A program made the position numbers and the translations under genes. Under the pieces are notes generated by a model that saw nothing but the letters and a program-made list of their open reading frames with translations, did not search any database and was not told the origin of the DNA. A stretch of DNA of 21,128 nt from JBBROH01 sp038229595 (GTDB lineage: Bacteria > Chloroflexota > Chloroflexia > QHBQ01), in assembly GCA_038229595.1 (NCBI GenBank), contig JBBROH010000054.1:1-21128 (forward strand). Direction: 5' to 3'. Shown piece after piece: positions 6,190 through 12,744 of this stretch (position 1 is its first letter; the number at the start of each line of letters is the position of its first letter).

Positions 6190-7827
6190 ATGGCAAGTGC
6201 AGGGGGTAGTTTCAAAAAGGGTATGGGCATCAAGGTCAGCGGCAGCAAGCAGGTCAAGCCGCCAGAGAAGGTTACGCTGATGGCTGGCGGTGGCGCGGTG
6301 ATCACCTCGGCTGAAGTTGTCGGCTGGGGTTCAGACCAGCCCAATGTCGCTGCACCAACCGAACCTACAGCGGCTGAGTTTGACCGAGCGTGGGAGAAGT
6401 ACAATGCGGTCAAGGAGTACGGCGCGGCTGCCGCGATTGCGCTCGGCTACCTGAGCGCAGCCGAGGCCGCAGCTGGTGGCTACCTGAAACTGCCACCGAC
6501 AACTGAAGCTCATCCCCTGCCGGAATTGCCGACCGGCCCCGCCCCCTACCAGCCCCCAGCCCCGACGAGCCAACCACCTTTCTACGTTGCACACCAGCAC
6601 CCCGCGACCCCAGCGGTGATTGGTATCAAGGGGGAGAGCTTTGGCTACTCGACAGGCTGGCAACAGGTTGGGGGCTGGCAACAGGGCGACCTTGCCATGA
6701 TCCCCAACCATTCTGCCAATGGCTACGACATCGCGCACGTGCCGAGCGGGCAGCCGGTGATCGGCTACGTTGGTAATTTTGCCACATCAGGCAAATTGAT
6801 GCAGGCTCTTAATGAAAGTGGCATCGTGTGGGAAGCCCCCAACCCGCAAGCCGCATCCCCTTACTACGACAATCAGCTTAATCAGGCTTTCGATCTGGCA
6901 ACCGCAGACGACACCACCAACTGCCCAAATTGTGGCAAGTTGATGAACCCCAAAGTGGGCTGCAAGACCTACATCGCAGTCGGCGCGGTGGCTCCACCCG
7001 TAGCGGGTTTGACCACAGCGAGCGACGAGCCAGGCGGCCAGCTAACCAGCGGCAAGGCTTTGATTGGCATCATGTTCCACCCCGACTACAAGGGTGATGT
7101 ATACACTCTACCAGGGGCGGCGGGATCATGGTCGTTGCCTGCGGGCAAACACCTCAACCACGACAACGCTTACCAGTATGGGGTGGACCTGCCCGACGCT
7201 TTGGCTCAGGTCAAGCCCGCAGGCAGCAAGAACTACATTGTATCGTCAGGAGCATGGCTCAACGCCCTTCAGCAGAACGAGGGGGATGTGGCGCACCGCT
7301 CTGGCGCAGTCAGAATGGGCTTTGTCGCTGGGGACGGTACGCAGCATACCGCTTACGCCAGCGTCACGCCCCGCAGCGATGAGGGCGACCCCGGTGCTAT
7401 CCATAGCACCTGCACCTGTGGGACGGCAACGTGTGAGCATCAACTGCTGGCCCAGGCTCATGTGCTGTCCACTGCGGCGGGGGCAGGGGTCATGAGTTCT
7501 GGTTATCATCAACAGCAGATGCAAGCTCCCCCACCGGTCGGCCTCGCTAGCTATGAGGCATCGTCACCGACCTCGGTGCTGAAGGCGCAGGACAGCTTCT
7601 ATCGTAGCCTGCAAAATCTGGACATCCAGCAGGTGGCTATCTACACGGCCAGCCCCACCGCTATGACCATGTTCGAGCAGGCAAGCCTGCCGGTGTCGGT
7701 CAACTGCCCGAACTGCGGCAAGATGATGATGCTGCCCCGGTTGTCCGGGTCGCTCATGAACTCGATGATCGCCTTGAACACGCGGTTGCTCACCCCGCTG
7801 TCGCCGCTGGAGCCTTCACCACGCTGA
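6190..7827 (+). CDS. Tagged protein with CxxC zinc motifs and a SWIM-like finger, 3' end lost
   Basis: The start is ATG 6190, with GAGAGGGG upstream. The first 20 residues repeat the tag of the 3785 protein. A Pro/Ala-rich linker covers about residues 100-135. A zinc-ribbon half NCPNCGKLMNPKVGC lies near residue 245. A SWIM-type finger CTCGTATCEH (CxC..CxH) lies near residue 413, and a second CPNCGKMM lies near residue 510. SWIM fingers bind DNA or protein. From about nt 7727 the frame runs antisense through an AAA+ gene, so the last 33 residues or so are not native and the real C-terminus is missing. The open frame can be read back to 6127, but without a ribosome site. Function is unknown; the shared tag suggests it goes where the GNAT-like protein goes. 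Confidence 0.75.
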   Translation: MASAGGSFKKGMGIKVSGSKQVKPPEKVTLMAGGGAVITSAEVVGWGSDQPNVAAPTEPTAAEFDRAWEKYNAVKEYGAAAAIALGYLSAAEAAAGGYLKLPPTTEAHPLPELPTGPAPYQPPAPTSQPPFYVAHQHPATPAVIGIKGESFGYSTGWQQVGGWQQGDLAMIPNHSANGYDIAHVPSGQPVIGYVGNFATSGKLMQALNESGIVWEAPNPQAASPYYDNQLNQAFDLATADDTTNCPNCGKLMNPKVGCKTYIAVGAVAPPVAGLTTASDEPGGQLTSGKALIGIMFHPDYKGDVYTLPGAAGSWSLPAGKHLNHDNAYQYGVDLPDALAQVKPAGSKNYIVSSGAWLNALQQNEGDVAHRSGAVRMGFVAGDGTQHTAYASVTPRSDEGDPGAIHSTCTCGTATCEHQLLAQAHVLSTAAGAGVMSSGYHQQQMQAPPPVGLASYEASSPTSVLKAQDSFYRSLQNLDIQQVAIYTASPTAMTMFEQASLPVSVNCPNCGKMMMLPRLSGSLMNSMIALNTRLLTPLSPLEPSPR

Positions 7828-8313
7828 AAAGCCTGGTCTACTTCATCCACGAACACGACTCCGCCCATGCTCTTGATCAGGCGCAGGGCTTTAGCCAGGT
7901 TGCGTTTGGTCGCCCCCACCAGCCCGGCGTACAGCTTGGCCGGGTTGAGGATGATGAAGTTGGTACCAAGCTCACGGGCGAACGCCTCGGCCACAAACGT
8001 CTTACCCGTACCCGCCGCGCCGGTGAACAGCAAGCCCTTCGGCATCCGCTGGCGGTTGCCTGCCCGAAACGCCCGCACCACCTTACCCAGATAGCCGACC
8101 ACGTGTTCCAACCCGCCGACCGCCTCCCAACCCCAGCGGGCGATAAGTAGTCTACTCTTCTCGTCGGTTGCTACGCCCCTTTGTTGCCAGCCCGCCTCCC
8201 CTGCATCTGCCCAGCAATAGTCCTGAGTGGGCGCAGAAGCTGCCCTGCGGCGGTCAGCACCAGTACCTCATCAGCCACAGCCACAACCCTCCATGATAAA
8301 CCGGCCAGGGTAC
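7727..8313 (-). pseudogene. AAA+ ATPase fragment (central part; frameshifted and truncated at both ends)
   Basis: Reading leftward from 8111, the product has KGLLFTGAAGTGKTFVAEAF (Walker A, about 8021-7998), VVFVDEVD (Walker B, about 7859-7836) and then GSIII at about 7730, where sensor 1 should follow. This is a CDC48/FtsH-like AAA core, normally an unfoldase or remodelling ATPase. Downstream of GSIII the frame enters the antisense of the zinc-motif gene, so sensor 1, the arginine finger and the lid are gone. Upstream the frame is open to about 8235 (..RWGWEAVGGLEHVV) but has no normal start. A second frame, 8313-8171, encodes LAGLSWRVVAVADEVLVLTA and more and stops at TAG 8173-8171. One extra base in the run at 8176-8179 would join the two. 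The 5' end abuts the TnpB element, and its N-terminus is probably the fragment at 9580-9918. Confidence 0.75.
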
Positions 8314-8332
8314 TCCCGCGTTCAGGCGGGAG
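8313..8332 (+). repeat. Left-end hairpin of the TnpB element
   Basis: CTCCCGC (8313-8319), loop GTTCAG, GCGGGAG (8326-8332), a perfect 7-bp stem preceded by GTAC (8310-8313). It is followed by GGGAATGGCCGCCTCCTAG, the same pattern seen after the hairpins at 192 and 18393. Confidence 0.7.
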
Positions 8333-8394
8333 GGGAATGGCCGCCTCCTAGCCCCTACAAAGGGACGTTCCCCCTTGCGTACCCCTGAGATTGC

Positions 8395-8434
8395 TTGCTA
8401 TTACCTCTGCATATGGTATAATATCCATATGCAG
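8395..8434 (+). promoter_or_regulatory. TnpB promoter with -10 box inside a perfect inverted repeat
   Basis: TATAAT (8417-8422) with TTGCTA (8395-8400) 16 nt upstream. The inverted repeat CTGCATATGG (8407-8416) / CCATATGCAG (8425-8434) encloses the -10 box and includes the ATG at 8429. No ribosome site is present, so the mRNA is probably leaderless. The repeat could be an operator for autorepression. Confidence 0.6.
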
Positions 8435-9583
8435 AGAACGATTAGAGTTAGATTGCACACCAGTGCCGAACAAAGGGTCATGCTGGCTCAAACTACCAGC
8501 CTCTTTACCCTTGCCTTCAACACGGTGGCCGCCTATGGTTGGGGTGCATCCGAAAAGAACGGCGTGCGCTTGCATCACGCCACCTACCGCGACGTTAAGG
8601 AATTGGCTACTGGGCTGGTTAGCGACCTGATCATCCAGGCCCGCGTCAAGGCTACCGAAGCTATAGCCTCGGCCTTCGCCCTTAGAGCCAAAGGCCGAAG
8701 GGTTAGCCAACCCCGTGCCAAATCCTGCCCACCGCGTTACAACCTCAAGACCTACAGCCTGGATTGGGGCAGCGCAACTGTTGCCCTTTCGGTGGTTGGT
8801 AGCAAGGGTAAGCGACTGCGTTTGCGCTTCAGCCTGCCCGCCTACGCTGTCAGGTACACTGGCTGCGAAGTGGACACTGCCGACCTGATCCAACGCAAGG
8901 GCAACTGGTACTTGCACATCGTTGTTACCCTGCCAGAGGTAGTAGTCGAAGCCAATGACACGGTGATCGGCGTTGACCTCGGTCTCAACCGTCCGGCGGT
9001 GACATCCAACCGCGCCTTCCTGGGCAAGCGGCAGTGGAAGGCGGTTGACCGTCGTTACTACCGTTTGAAGAAGGCTCTGCAATCCAAAGGAACAAAGTCG
9101 GCCCGTCGCCACCTGAAGAAGCTGGCTGGCAAGGTGGCTCGTTTCCACCGGGATTGTGATCATGTAATCAGCCGCCGCATTGTGCAAAACGCTGCACCCG
9201 GCGCAACCATCGTGCTTGAGAACTTGACGAACATCAGGAGCAGGGTGAAGCAACGGCATGGGGAGCAGTCCCGCCGCTTGCATAGCTGGACGTTTGCACA
9301 GTTGCGCTCCTTCGTGGAGTACAAGGGTGCAGAGTACGGTATGCAAGTTGTGGGTATTGATCCGCGCCATACTAGTCAAACCTGCTCTCGTTGTGGCTAC
9401 CAACATCGTAGCAATCGTCGTTCTCAAGCCCTGTTCCTATGTCGAAGTTGTGGCTACCAGCTAAACGCTGATCTTAATGCCAGCTACAACATCAGGAATA
9501 AACACCTTGTCAGCATCGGTAAATCTCTTGCTGGCGGGCTGCCATCAACCAGCCTGATGTCTCAGAGTTCGCAAGAGCTTTAG
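8429..9583 (+). CDS. tnpB: TnpB RNA-guided nuclease, intact catalytic residues
   Basis: ATG 8429 gives 384 residues, a normal TnpB length. The same frame is open to 8375, but the -10 box lies between, so 8429 is the sensible start. The RuvC triad is complete: D183 in VIGVDLGLN, E264 in IVLENL, D348 in NADLNAS. A zinc finger is formed by C319 and C322 (CSRCGY) with C338 and C341 (CRSCGY). TnpB proteins cut DNA matching an omega-RNA guide made from the right end of their own element, which helps the element persist. The gene sits in the leftward operon, inside what appears to be the AAA+ gene. The TnpB at the right edge of the window is clearly different in sequence. Confidence 0.9.
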   Translation: MQRTIRVRLHTSAEQRVMLAQTTSLFTLAFNTVAAYGWGASEKNGVRLHHATYRDVKELATGLVSDLIIQARVKATEAIASAFALRAKGRRVSQPRAKSCPPRYNLKTYSLDWGSATVALSVVGSKGKRLRLRFSLPAYAVRYTGCEVDTADLIQRKGNWYLHIVVTLPEVVVEANDTVIGVDLGLNRPAVTSNRAFLGKRQWKAVDRRYYRLKKALQSKGTKSARRHLKKLAGKVARFHRDCDHVISRRIVQNAAPGATIVLENLTNIRSRVKQRHGEQSRRLHSWTFAQLRSFVEYKGAEYGMQVVGIDPRHTSQTCSRCGYQHRSNRRSQALFLCRSCGYQLNADLNASYNIRNKHLVSIGKSLAGGLPSTSLMSQSSQEL

Positions 9584-9918
9584 GGACAAACCTCCGCGTT
9601 CACGCGGGGGTAGTTGATTCGGGCTTGTGCCGCGACTACTTGCACCACCTGGTGCTGCCCGCGCACCAGGTCGGCGACAACTACATCGTAACCGACCCCG
9701 GTCAAGGCACTGATCAGCAGGGGAAGCTCCGCTGCACCGACCCGCAGCAGCTCCTCAATAGCAGACTGCCCCAGTAGGGGAGCGGCGATCATCGCTGCCT
9801 TACCAGTCAGCAGGTAGCTGGCCCGCTCCGGCTGATCCTCGGCGATGATAATCAGGTGGTCGGGGTACTCCCCTTGCAGCCGGGCGGCTGTGTCTCGTAG
9901 CTCTGCGATTGTCATCAT
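9580..9918 (-). pseudogene. N-terminal fragment of the AAA+ protein, cut by the TnpB element
   Basis: ATG 9918 (or 9915) follows GGGAGTGGG. About 100 native residues follow: MMTIAELRDTAARLQGEYPD, LIIIAEDQPERASYLLTGK and SALTGVGYDVVVADLVRG, ending AAQAR. The last 12-13 codons (INYPRV onward) lie in the right end of the TnpB element, so the native C-terminus is lost. The mixed alpha/beta domain has no recognised family. I infer it is the N-terminal domain of the AAA+ ATPase whose core is at 7727-8313, because removing the element joins the two in frame. It is the last gene of the leftward operon. Confidence 0.6.
9591..9620 (+). ncRNA. Right-end hairpin, predicted 3' part of the omega-RNA
   Basis: CCTCCGCG (9591-9598), loop TTCA, CGCGGGGG (9603-9610), with one T:G pair that favours the plus strand, then TAGTTGATTC. 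In TnpB elements the omega-RNA ends in such a right-end hairpin and the sequence just past the element acts as guide. Here the guide would begin near 9621 (GGGCTTGTGCC). The RNA's 5' limit, usually inside the 3' part of tnpB, cannot be set by eye. Confidence 0.5.
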
Positions 9919-9960
9919 CCTGCACCCACTCCCGCCTCGTGATATGTGTGTTGCTGGTGG

Positions 9961-10092
9961 TCACCGGCGTGGCTCCCGCCCAGCCTTGCCGTTGCTGCCT
10001 GCCCAGCGCAGACCGCCTGCCGCACCCAGCCAAGTATAGGCAACGATCAGCAGCAAGAGCAGCACCGCCGCCACCGCTTGCTCAATACCCAT
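9961..10092 (-). CDS. 43-residue single-pass membrane peptide
   Basis: ATG 10092 follows GGAGG (about 10099-10103). The product starts MGIEQAVAAVLLLLLIVAYT, one hydrophobic helix of about 17 residues, and ends in a basic tail (GKAGREPRR). The positive tail predicts a cytoplasmic C-terminus. The frame extends further upstream, but only this ATG has a ribosome site. It lies between an M23-like membrane protein and the ATPase gene, so it could be a small membrane subunit of the same machine. The 85 bases between it and the gene at 10178 show nothing recognisable. Confidence 0.6.
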   Translation of the reverse strand: MGIEQAVAAVLLLLLIVAYTWLGAAGGLRWAGSNGKAGREPRR

Positions 10093-10177
10093 CGCAGCAC
10101 CTCCACGCTGACTAAGGCACGACCTGCCGCTGGCTGAGGATGCAAGTACGGCGGTCAGTACCGCTGTCGTGTACGTC

Positions 10178-10822
10178 CTACGACCCCTGGCACTGCCAGA
10201 TTTCGTAGGTGAGCGGCTGCCCAGCGGGGACCCTGCCAAGCTCTTTACCGGCGGACACTTGCTGCCAGAGAAGCGTCTGGTCAATGCCGCTGACGGGATA
10301 GTAGACGGTTGTCCAGTACGCCCCCACCACGTAGGCGTAGCGGCCCTGGAACTTGACTGTCCCCGCGTGGGTCGCCACCACCTTGCCACCCGCGACCGGC
10401 TGACCTGTGGGGGCCGCCTCACACCCAGGACTGGGCGTAGCGGTGTCTGCTCCACTACCGCTGACATCCACCACCGGCCCGGTAGCAGTGGCAGGCGGCT
10501 GGTCGGCGGCGGCAGCAGCGGGGCTGGCGGTGACGACTACGGCTGCAGGATCACTGGACGGGCCGGTAGCAGCCGCGACCACCGCACTCTGGCTGCCGGG
10601 CTTGCTGGGGTGGATGATCCCGCTAAAGATAACGACCACTACCACCAACAGGATCGCTGCTATCCCGGCGGCGATCAGCTGCCCGCTGCGGCCTTCCTGC
10701 TGCCCCCGCTGGTTGTCCCGCAGGGCAGCGATCCGCTCCCGCGCACTACCTGTTCGTGCATACAACCTTGTTGGTCTTGTTGGTCTTGTTGGTCTTGTTG
10801 GTCTTGTTGGTTCGTTCTGCAT
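10178..10822 (-). CDS. Single-pass membrane protein with a degenerate M23/LytM-like barrel
   Basis: ATG 10822 has AAGGAGG nearby (about 10828-10834), so the start is firm although it lies 77 bases inside the upstream gene. The 214 residues begin with five PTR repeats, then a basic region, a membrane helix at about 47-68 (GQLIAAGIAAILLVVVVVIF), a Pro/Ala/Thr-rich stalk, and a C-terminal domain. That domain follows the LytM course: GGKVVATHAGTVKFQGRYAYV, VSAGKELGRVPAG, then LTYEIWQC where active M23 enzymes have HLHxEv. The catalytic histidines are absent, so it should be a structural or binding module outside the membrane. The fold call comes from pattern alone. Confidence 0.65.
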   Translation of the reverse strand: MQNEPTRPTRPTRPTRPTRLYARTGSARERIAALRDNQRGQQEGRSGQLIAAGIAAILLVVVVVIFSGIIHPSKPGSQSAVVAAATGPSSDPAAVVVTASPAAAAADQPPATATGPVVDVSGSGADTATPSPGCEAAPTGQPVAGGKVVATHAGTVKFQGRYAYVVGAYWTTVYYPVSGIDQTLLWQQVSAGKELGRVPAGQPLTYEIWQCQGS

Positions 10823-11405
10823 CTTGTCCCTCCTTGCTTGGGCTATATAAATGTGACTGCTGGTAAAGCACCAGCAAGTCGCCGACTGGCAAATCCTGCC
10901 CCACTGCCGCCTGCAACTGCTGGTGCAGTGACCCGCCTTCCGCGACCAGGTAGGCGGCGGCCACCACTGGCAGAGGCAACGCCGCCCCCAGTAGCGGGCG
11001 CAACGCCGACCGTAGCCGCCCCACGTCCAGGCTGGCGAAAGGGGTGGCCCCCATCAGCAGGGCGTAGAGGTCGTAGCGCACGCTGCTGCCTGCCCCGCTG
11101 GGCCGGACGAAGATCAGCAGGTCGCCCTGCTCCCGCCGCAAGGCAGCCGGGATCGCCGCCCCCTGCACCAGGAGCAGCCGACCCGCCGACCCGGTCAGGC
11201 CGTCGGCTACCAGCCCCGGCCAGCAGGCCAGCCGTGATCCTGCCAGCAACAGGGTGGTCGGTTGCGGGCTGGCTGCTCGCCTGCTCCCCGCTGGCCCAGC
11301 AGCGGGCAAGACAGCATCCACGCCCGTAACCCCTTCGGCAAGGGGGATGAACTCGCGCAGCCAGCCACCTAGTCTGGCCCAGCACTCTCTCCACGATAGC
11401 TGCAT
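10746..11405 (-). CDS. 219-residue protein of unknown function with a TNK-repeat tail
   Basis: ATG 11405 overlaps the J-protein stop as TAATG, with GGAGGA just upstream, so the two are coupled. The protein is rich in Leu, Ala, Gly and Arg. It shows predicted alpha/beta character (LLIFVRPSGAGSSVRYDLYALLMG, LPLPVVAAAYLVAEGG) and no clear membrane helix or catalytic motif. The tail has five TNK repeats from the 9-bp array and ends VVCTNR. Its 3' end overlaps the next gene by 77 bases. No family is recognised. Confidence 0.7.
   Translation of the reverse strand: MQLSWRECWARLGGWLREFIPLAEGVTGVDAVLPAAGPAGSRRAASPQPTTLLLAGSRLACWPGLVADGLTGSAGRLLLVQGAAIPAALRREQGDLLIFVRPSGAGSSVRYDLYALLMGATPFASLDVGRLRSALRPLLGAALPLPVVAAAYLVAEGGSLHQQLQAAVGQDLPVGDLLVLYQQSHLYSPSKEGQDAERTNKTNKTNKTNKTNKVVCTNR
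10767..10811. repeat. Five tandem 9-bp units read in two frames
   Basis: CTTGTTGGT repeated exactly five times. On the minus strand it encodes TNK repeats at the C-terminus of the upstream gene and PTR repeats at the N-terminus of the next gene. Confidence 0.95.
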
Positions 11406-12172
11406 TATTCCTCCTCCTCGCCCAGTCGCCACGCTGACGGTGGGGCAACCGTCACCACCAGGTCGCCGCGCTTGCCACCGCGCACCCCAGCATCGCCCGC
11501 GCCCTGGACGCGTCGCTGCCCACCCTCAAAGCCGCTGCTGCTACGGAAGCTCAGCTTGAACGGCAGTAGCCTCCGCCCCTGGCCCCAGCATTGCGCGCAA
11601 GGCTGCTCCGTCACCGTCCGGCTGCCCTCACAGGTGGGGCAGGTGGCAACTTGCCAGCCGAACAGCGGGCTGCGGGGCGGCTGCGGGCTGCTCCCTACCG
11701 CGCAACCGGGGCAGGCTTGCACCGCCGCCGCCCCCGCCCCCTGGCAGCGGGGGCAGGGTTCGTAGCGTTCGCGCTGCACCACCACTGTCCCCCCCTCCCG
11801 CTGTACCCCAGTAGGGTAGACGGTGATCTGCACGTCGTCGCCAACAGCCTGCTGGGGCAGCGGGAGAGGCCGGGGGCGACCGCTGCGGGGGTGGGCCAGT
11901 GCGGCGGCCTGCTCCGGCCCGAAACTGGTGTGGAGCTGCCTTGCCGCTACCTCGTTCAACATCCCCCGGTCGAAGGCTGCCCGCGCCGCCTCATCACTGA
12001 GCAGCCGATACGCCCGGTTGACTGCATCGAACTGCGCGCTGGCAGCGGGGGCCGGGTTCAGGTCGGGATGGTATTGGCGGGCCAGACGGCGGTAAGCCGC
12101 CTTGAGGTCGTCAGCGGTTGCGTTGTGGCCCATGCCCAACACCAGGTAGGGGTCGGGACTGGGATTTGTCAC
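11405..12172 (-). CDS. DnaJ-like J-protein with four-CxxC zinc domain, short C-terminus
   Basis: GTG 12172 overlaps the previous stop as GTGA and gives 255 residues. Residues 7-68 are a J-domain with HPD at 35-37 (RQYHPDLNP), the motif that stimulates DnaK/Hsp70 ATPase. The zinc domain has four CxxC pairs: C140/C143, C154/C157, C178/C181 and C192/C195. After it only about 60 residues remain, ending GGKRGDLVVTVAPPSAW and a run of four Glu, so the second C-terminal substrate domain and the dimerisation tail of full DnaJ (about 370 residues) are missing. The Gly/Phe linker is replaced by a Pro/Arg stretch. Inside this envelope operon it is probably a dedicated chaperone for assembly or secretion. 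Confidence 0.88.
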   Translation of the reverse strand: MTNPSPDPYLVLGMGHNATADDLKAAYRRLARQYHPDLNPAPAASAQFDAVNRAYRLLSDEAARAAFDRGMLNEVAARQLHTSFGPEQAAALAHPRSGRPRPLPLPQQAVGDDVQITVYPTGVQREGGTVVVQRERYEPCPRCQGAGAAAVQACPGCAVGSSPQPPRSPLFGWQVATCPTCEGSRTVTEQPCAQCWGQGRRLLPFKLSFRSSSGFEGGQRRVQGAGDAGVRGGKRGDLVVTVAPPSAWRLGEEEE

Positions 12173-12732
12173 TTGCTCACCCCCGGCCCGGCTAGCTGGC
12201 ACGTGCGGGCCGCGTGCTGGGTCGGGTCGGCGGGGCCGCTGCAAGTCCACCGCTCCAGCCGGTACGGCTGGCTAGCCAGGCCCAGCGGCGTGCCAGCTGC
12301 TACCGTGCCACCGTCCTGCACCAGCGGGCCTTCCAGACCAGCGTAGACCAGGTGGGTAGCGTTACCTGCTGCATCCCCTGCTCCGTAGAGGTAGACGATA
12401 TTGCCGAGGGCGGTGCCGAAAGCGACCTTGATCACCCCAGGGAAGGCGGCCACCGCCATCTTGCCGGTGCTGGTCACGACCGGCGCACCTGCCGCCCCAC
12501 CGCTCGCCACCTGCACCGCGACCAGGCTGCGCTCGTCTGCCGCGCCGCTGACTGTTGCCCCCGACGGCACCACCGCTGCCGCTGCTGCCTCAGCCCGTGT
12601 GCGGGTATCCACCAGGCGGGTAGCGTGTGGCGTGTAGCCGATCAACAGGGCGACCAGGATCAGCCCGATGGTGGCCCCCCCAGCACGCCAGGCGAACCGC
12701 TTGCCACCTGTACTCAACCCTACCATAGCCAT
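12169..12732 (-). CDS. Membrane-anchored degenerate M23-like protein
   Basis: ATG 12732 has AGGAGG (about 12741-12746) and lies 12 nt after the M23 gene. The 187 residues have a basic start and a membrane helix at about 18-33 (GGATIGLILVALLIGY). The motif GYTPHATRLVDTRT then mirrors GYQPRFTRLVDSRP in the upstream M23 protein, so the two are related at the membrane-proximal region. The distal part follows a LytM-like barrel (NIVYLYGAGD, LVQDGGTVAAGTPLGLA, YRLERWTC) without the HxH and HxxxD residues. It is likely a non-catalytic paralogue in the same complex. Confidence 0.65.
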   Translation of the reverse strand: MAMVGLSTGGKRFAWRAGGATIGLILVALLIGYTPHATRLVDTRTRAEAAAAAVVPSGATVSGAADERSLVAVQVASGGAAGAPVVTSTGKMAVAAFPGVIKVAFGTALGNIVYLYGAGDAAGNATHLVYAGLEGPLVQDGGTVAAGTPLGLASQPYRLERWTCSGPADPTQHAARTCQLAGPGVSK

Positions 12733-12744
12733 AGTATTATCCTC

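Larger units (their letters stand above)
8314..9620 (+). mobile_element. IS200/IS605-superfamily TnpB-only element (IS1341-like)
   Basis: A TnpB gene is flanked by a left-end hairpin (8313-8332) and a right-end hairpin (9591-9610), with no TnpA inside. It would need TnpA from elsewhere to move. I place the ends after GTAC (8310-8313) and after GATTC (9616-9620). Removing exactly this segment joins the two flanking AAA+ fragments in frame on the minus strand (A-R-T-L-A-G-L-S-W). Other boundary pairs with the same spacing modulo three would do the same, so the exact ends are not proven. No target duplication is expected for this family. Confidence 0.7.

Noticed and set aside
8348..9427. Long minus-strand open frame of 359 codons
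   Set aside because: It lies entirely antisense to an intact TnpB gene with all catalytic residues and is a GC-rich shadow.
10767..10811. CRISPR-like short repeat array
   Set aside because: The 9-bp units are directly adjacent with no spacers and are explained as coding repeats. No cas genes are present.
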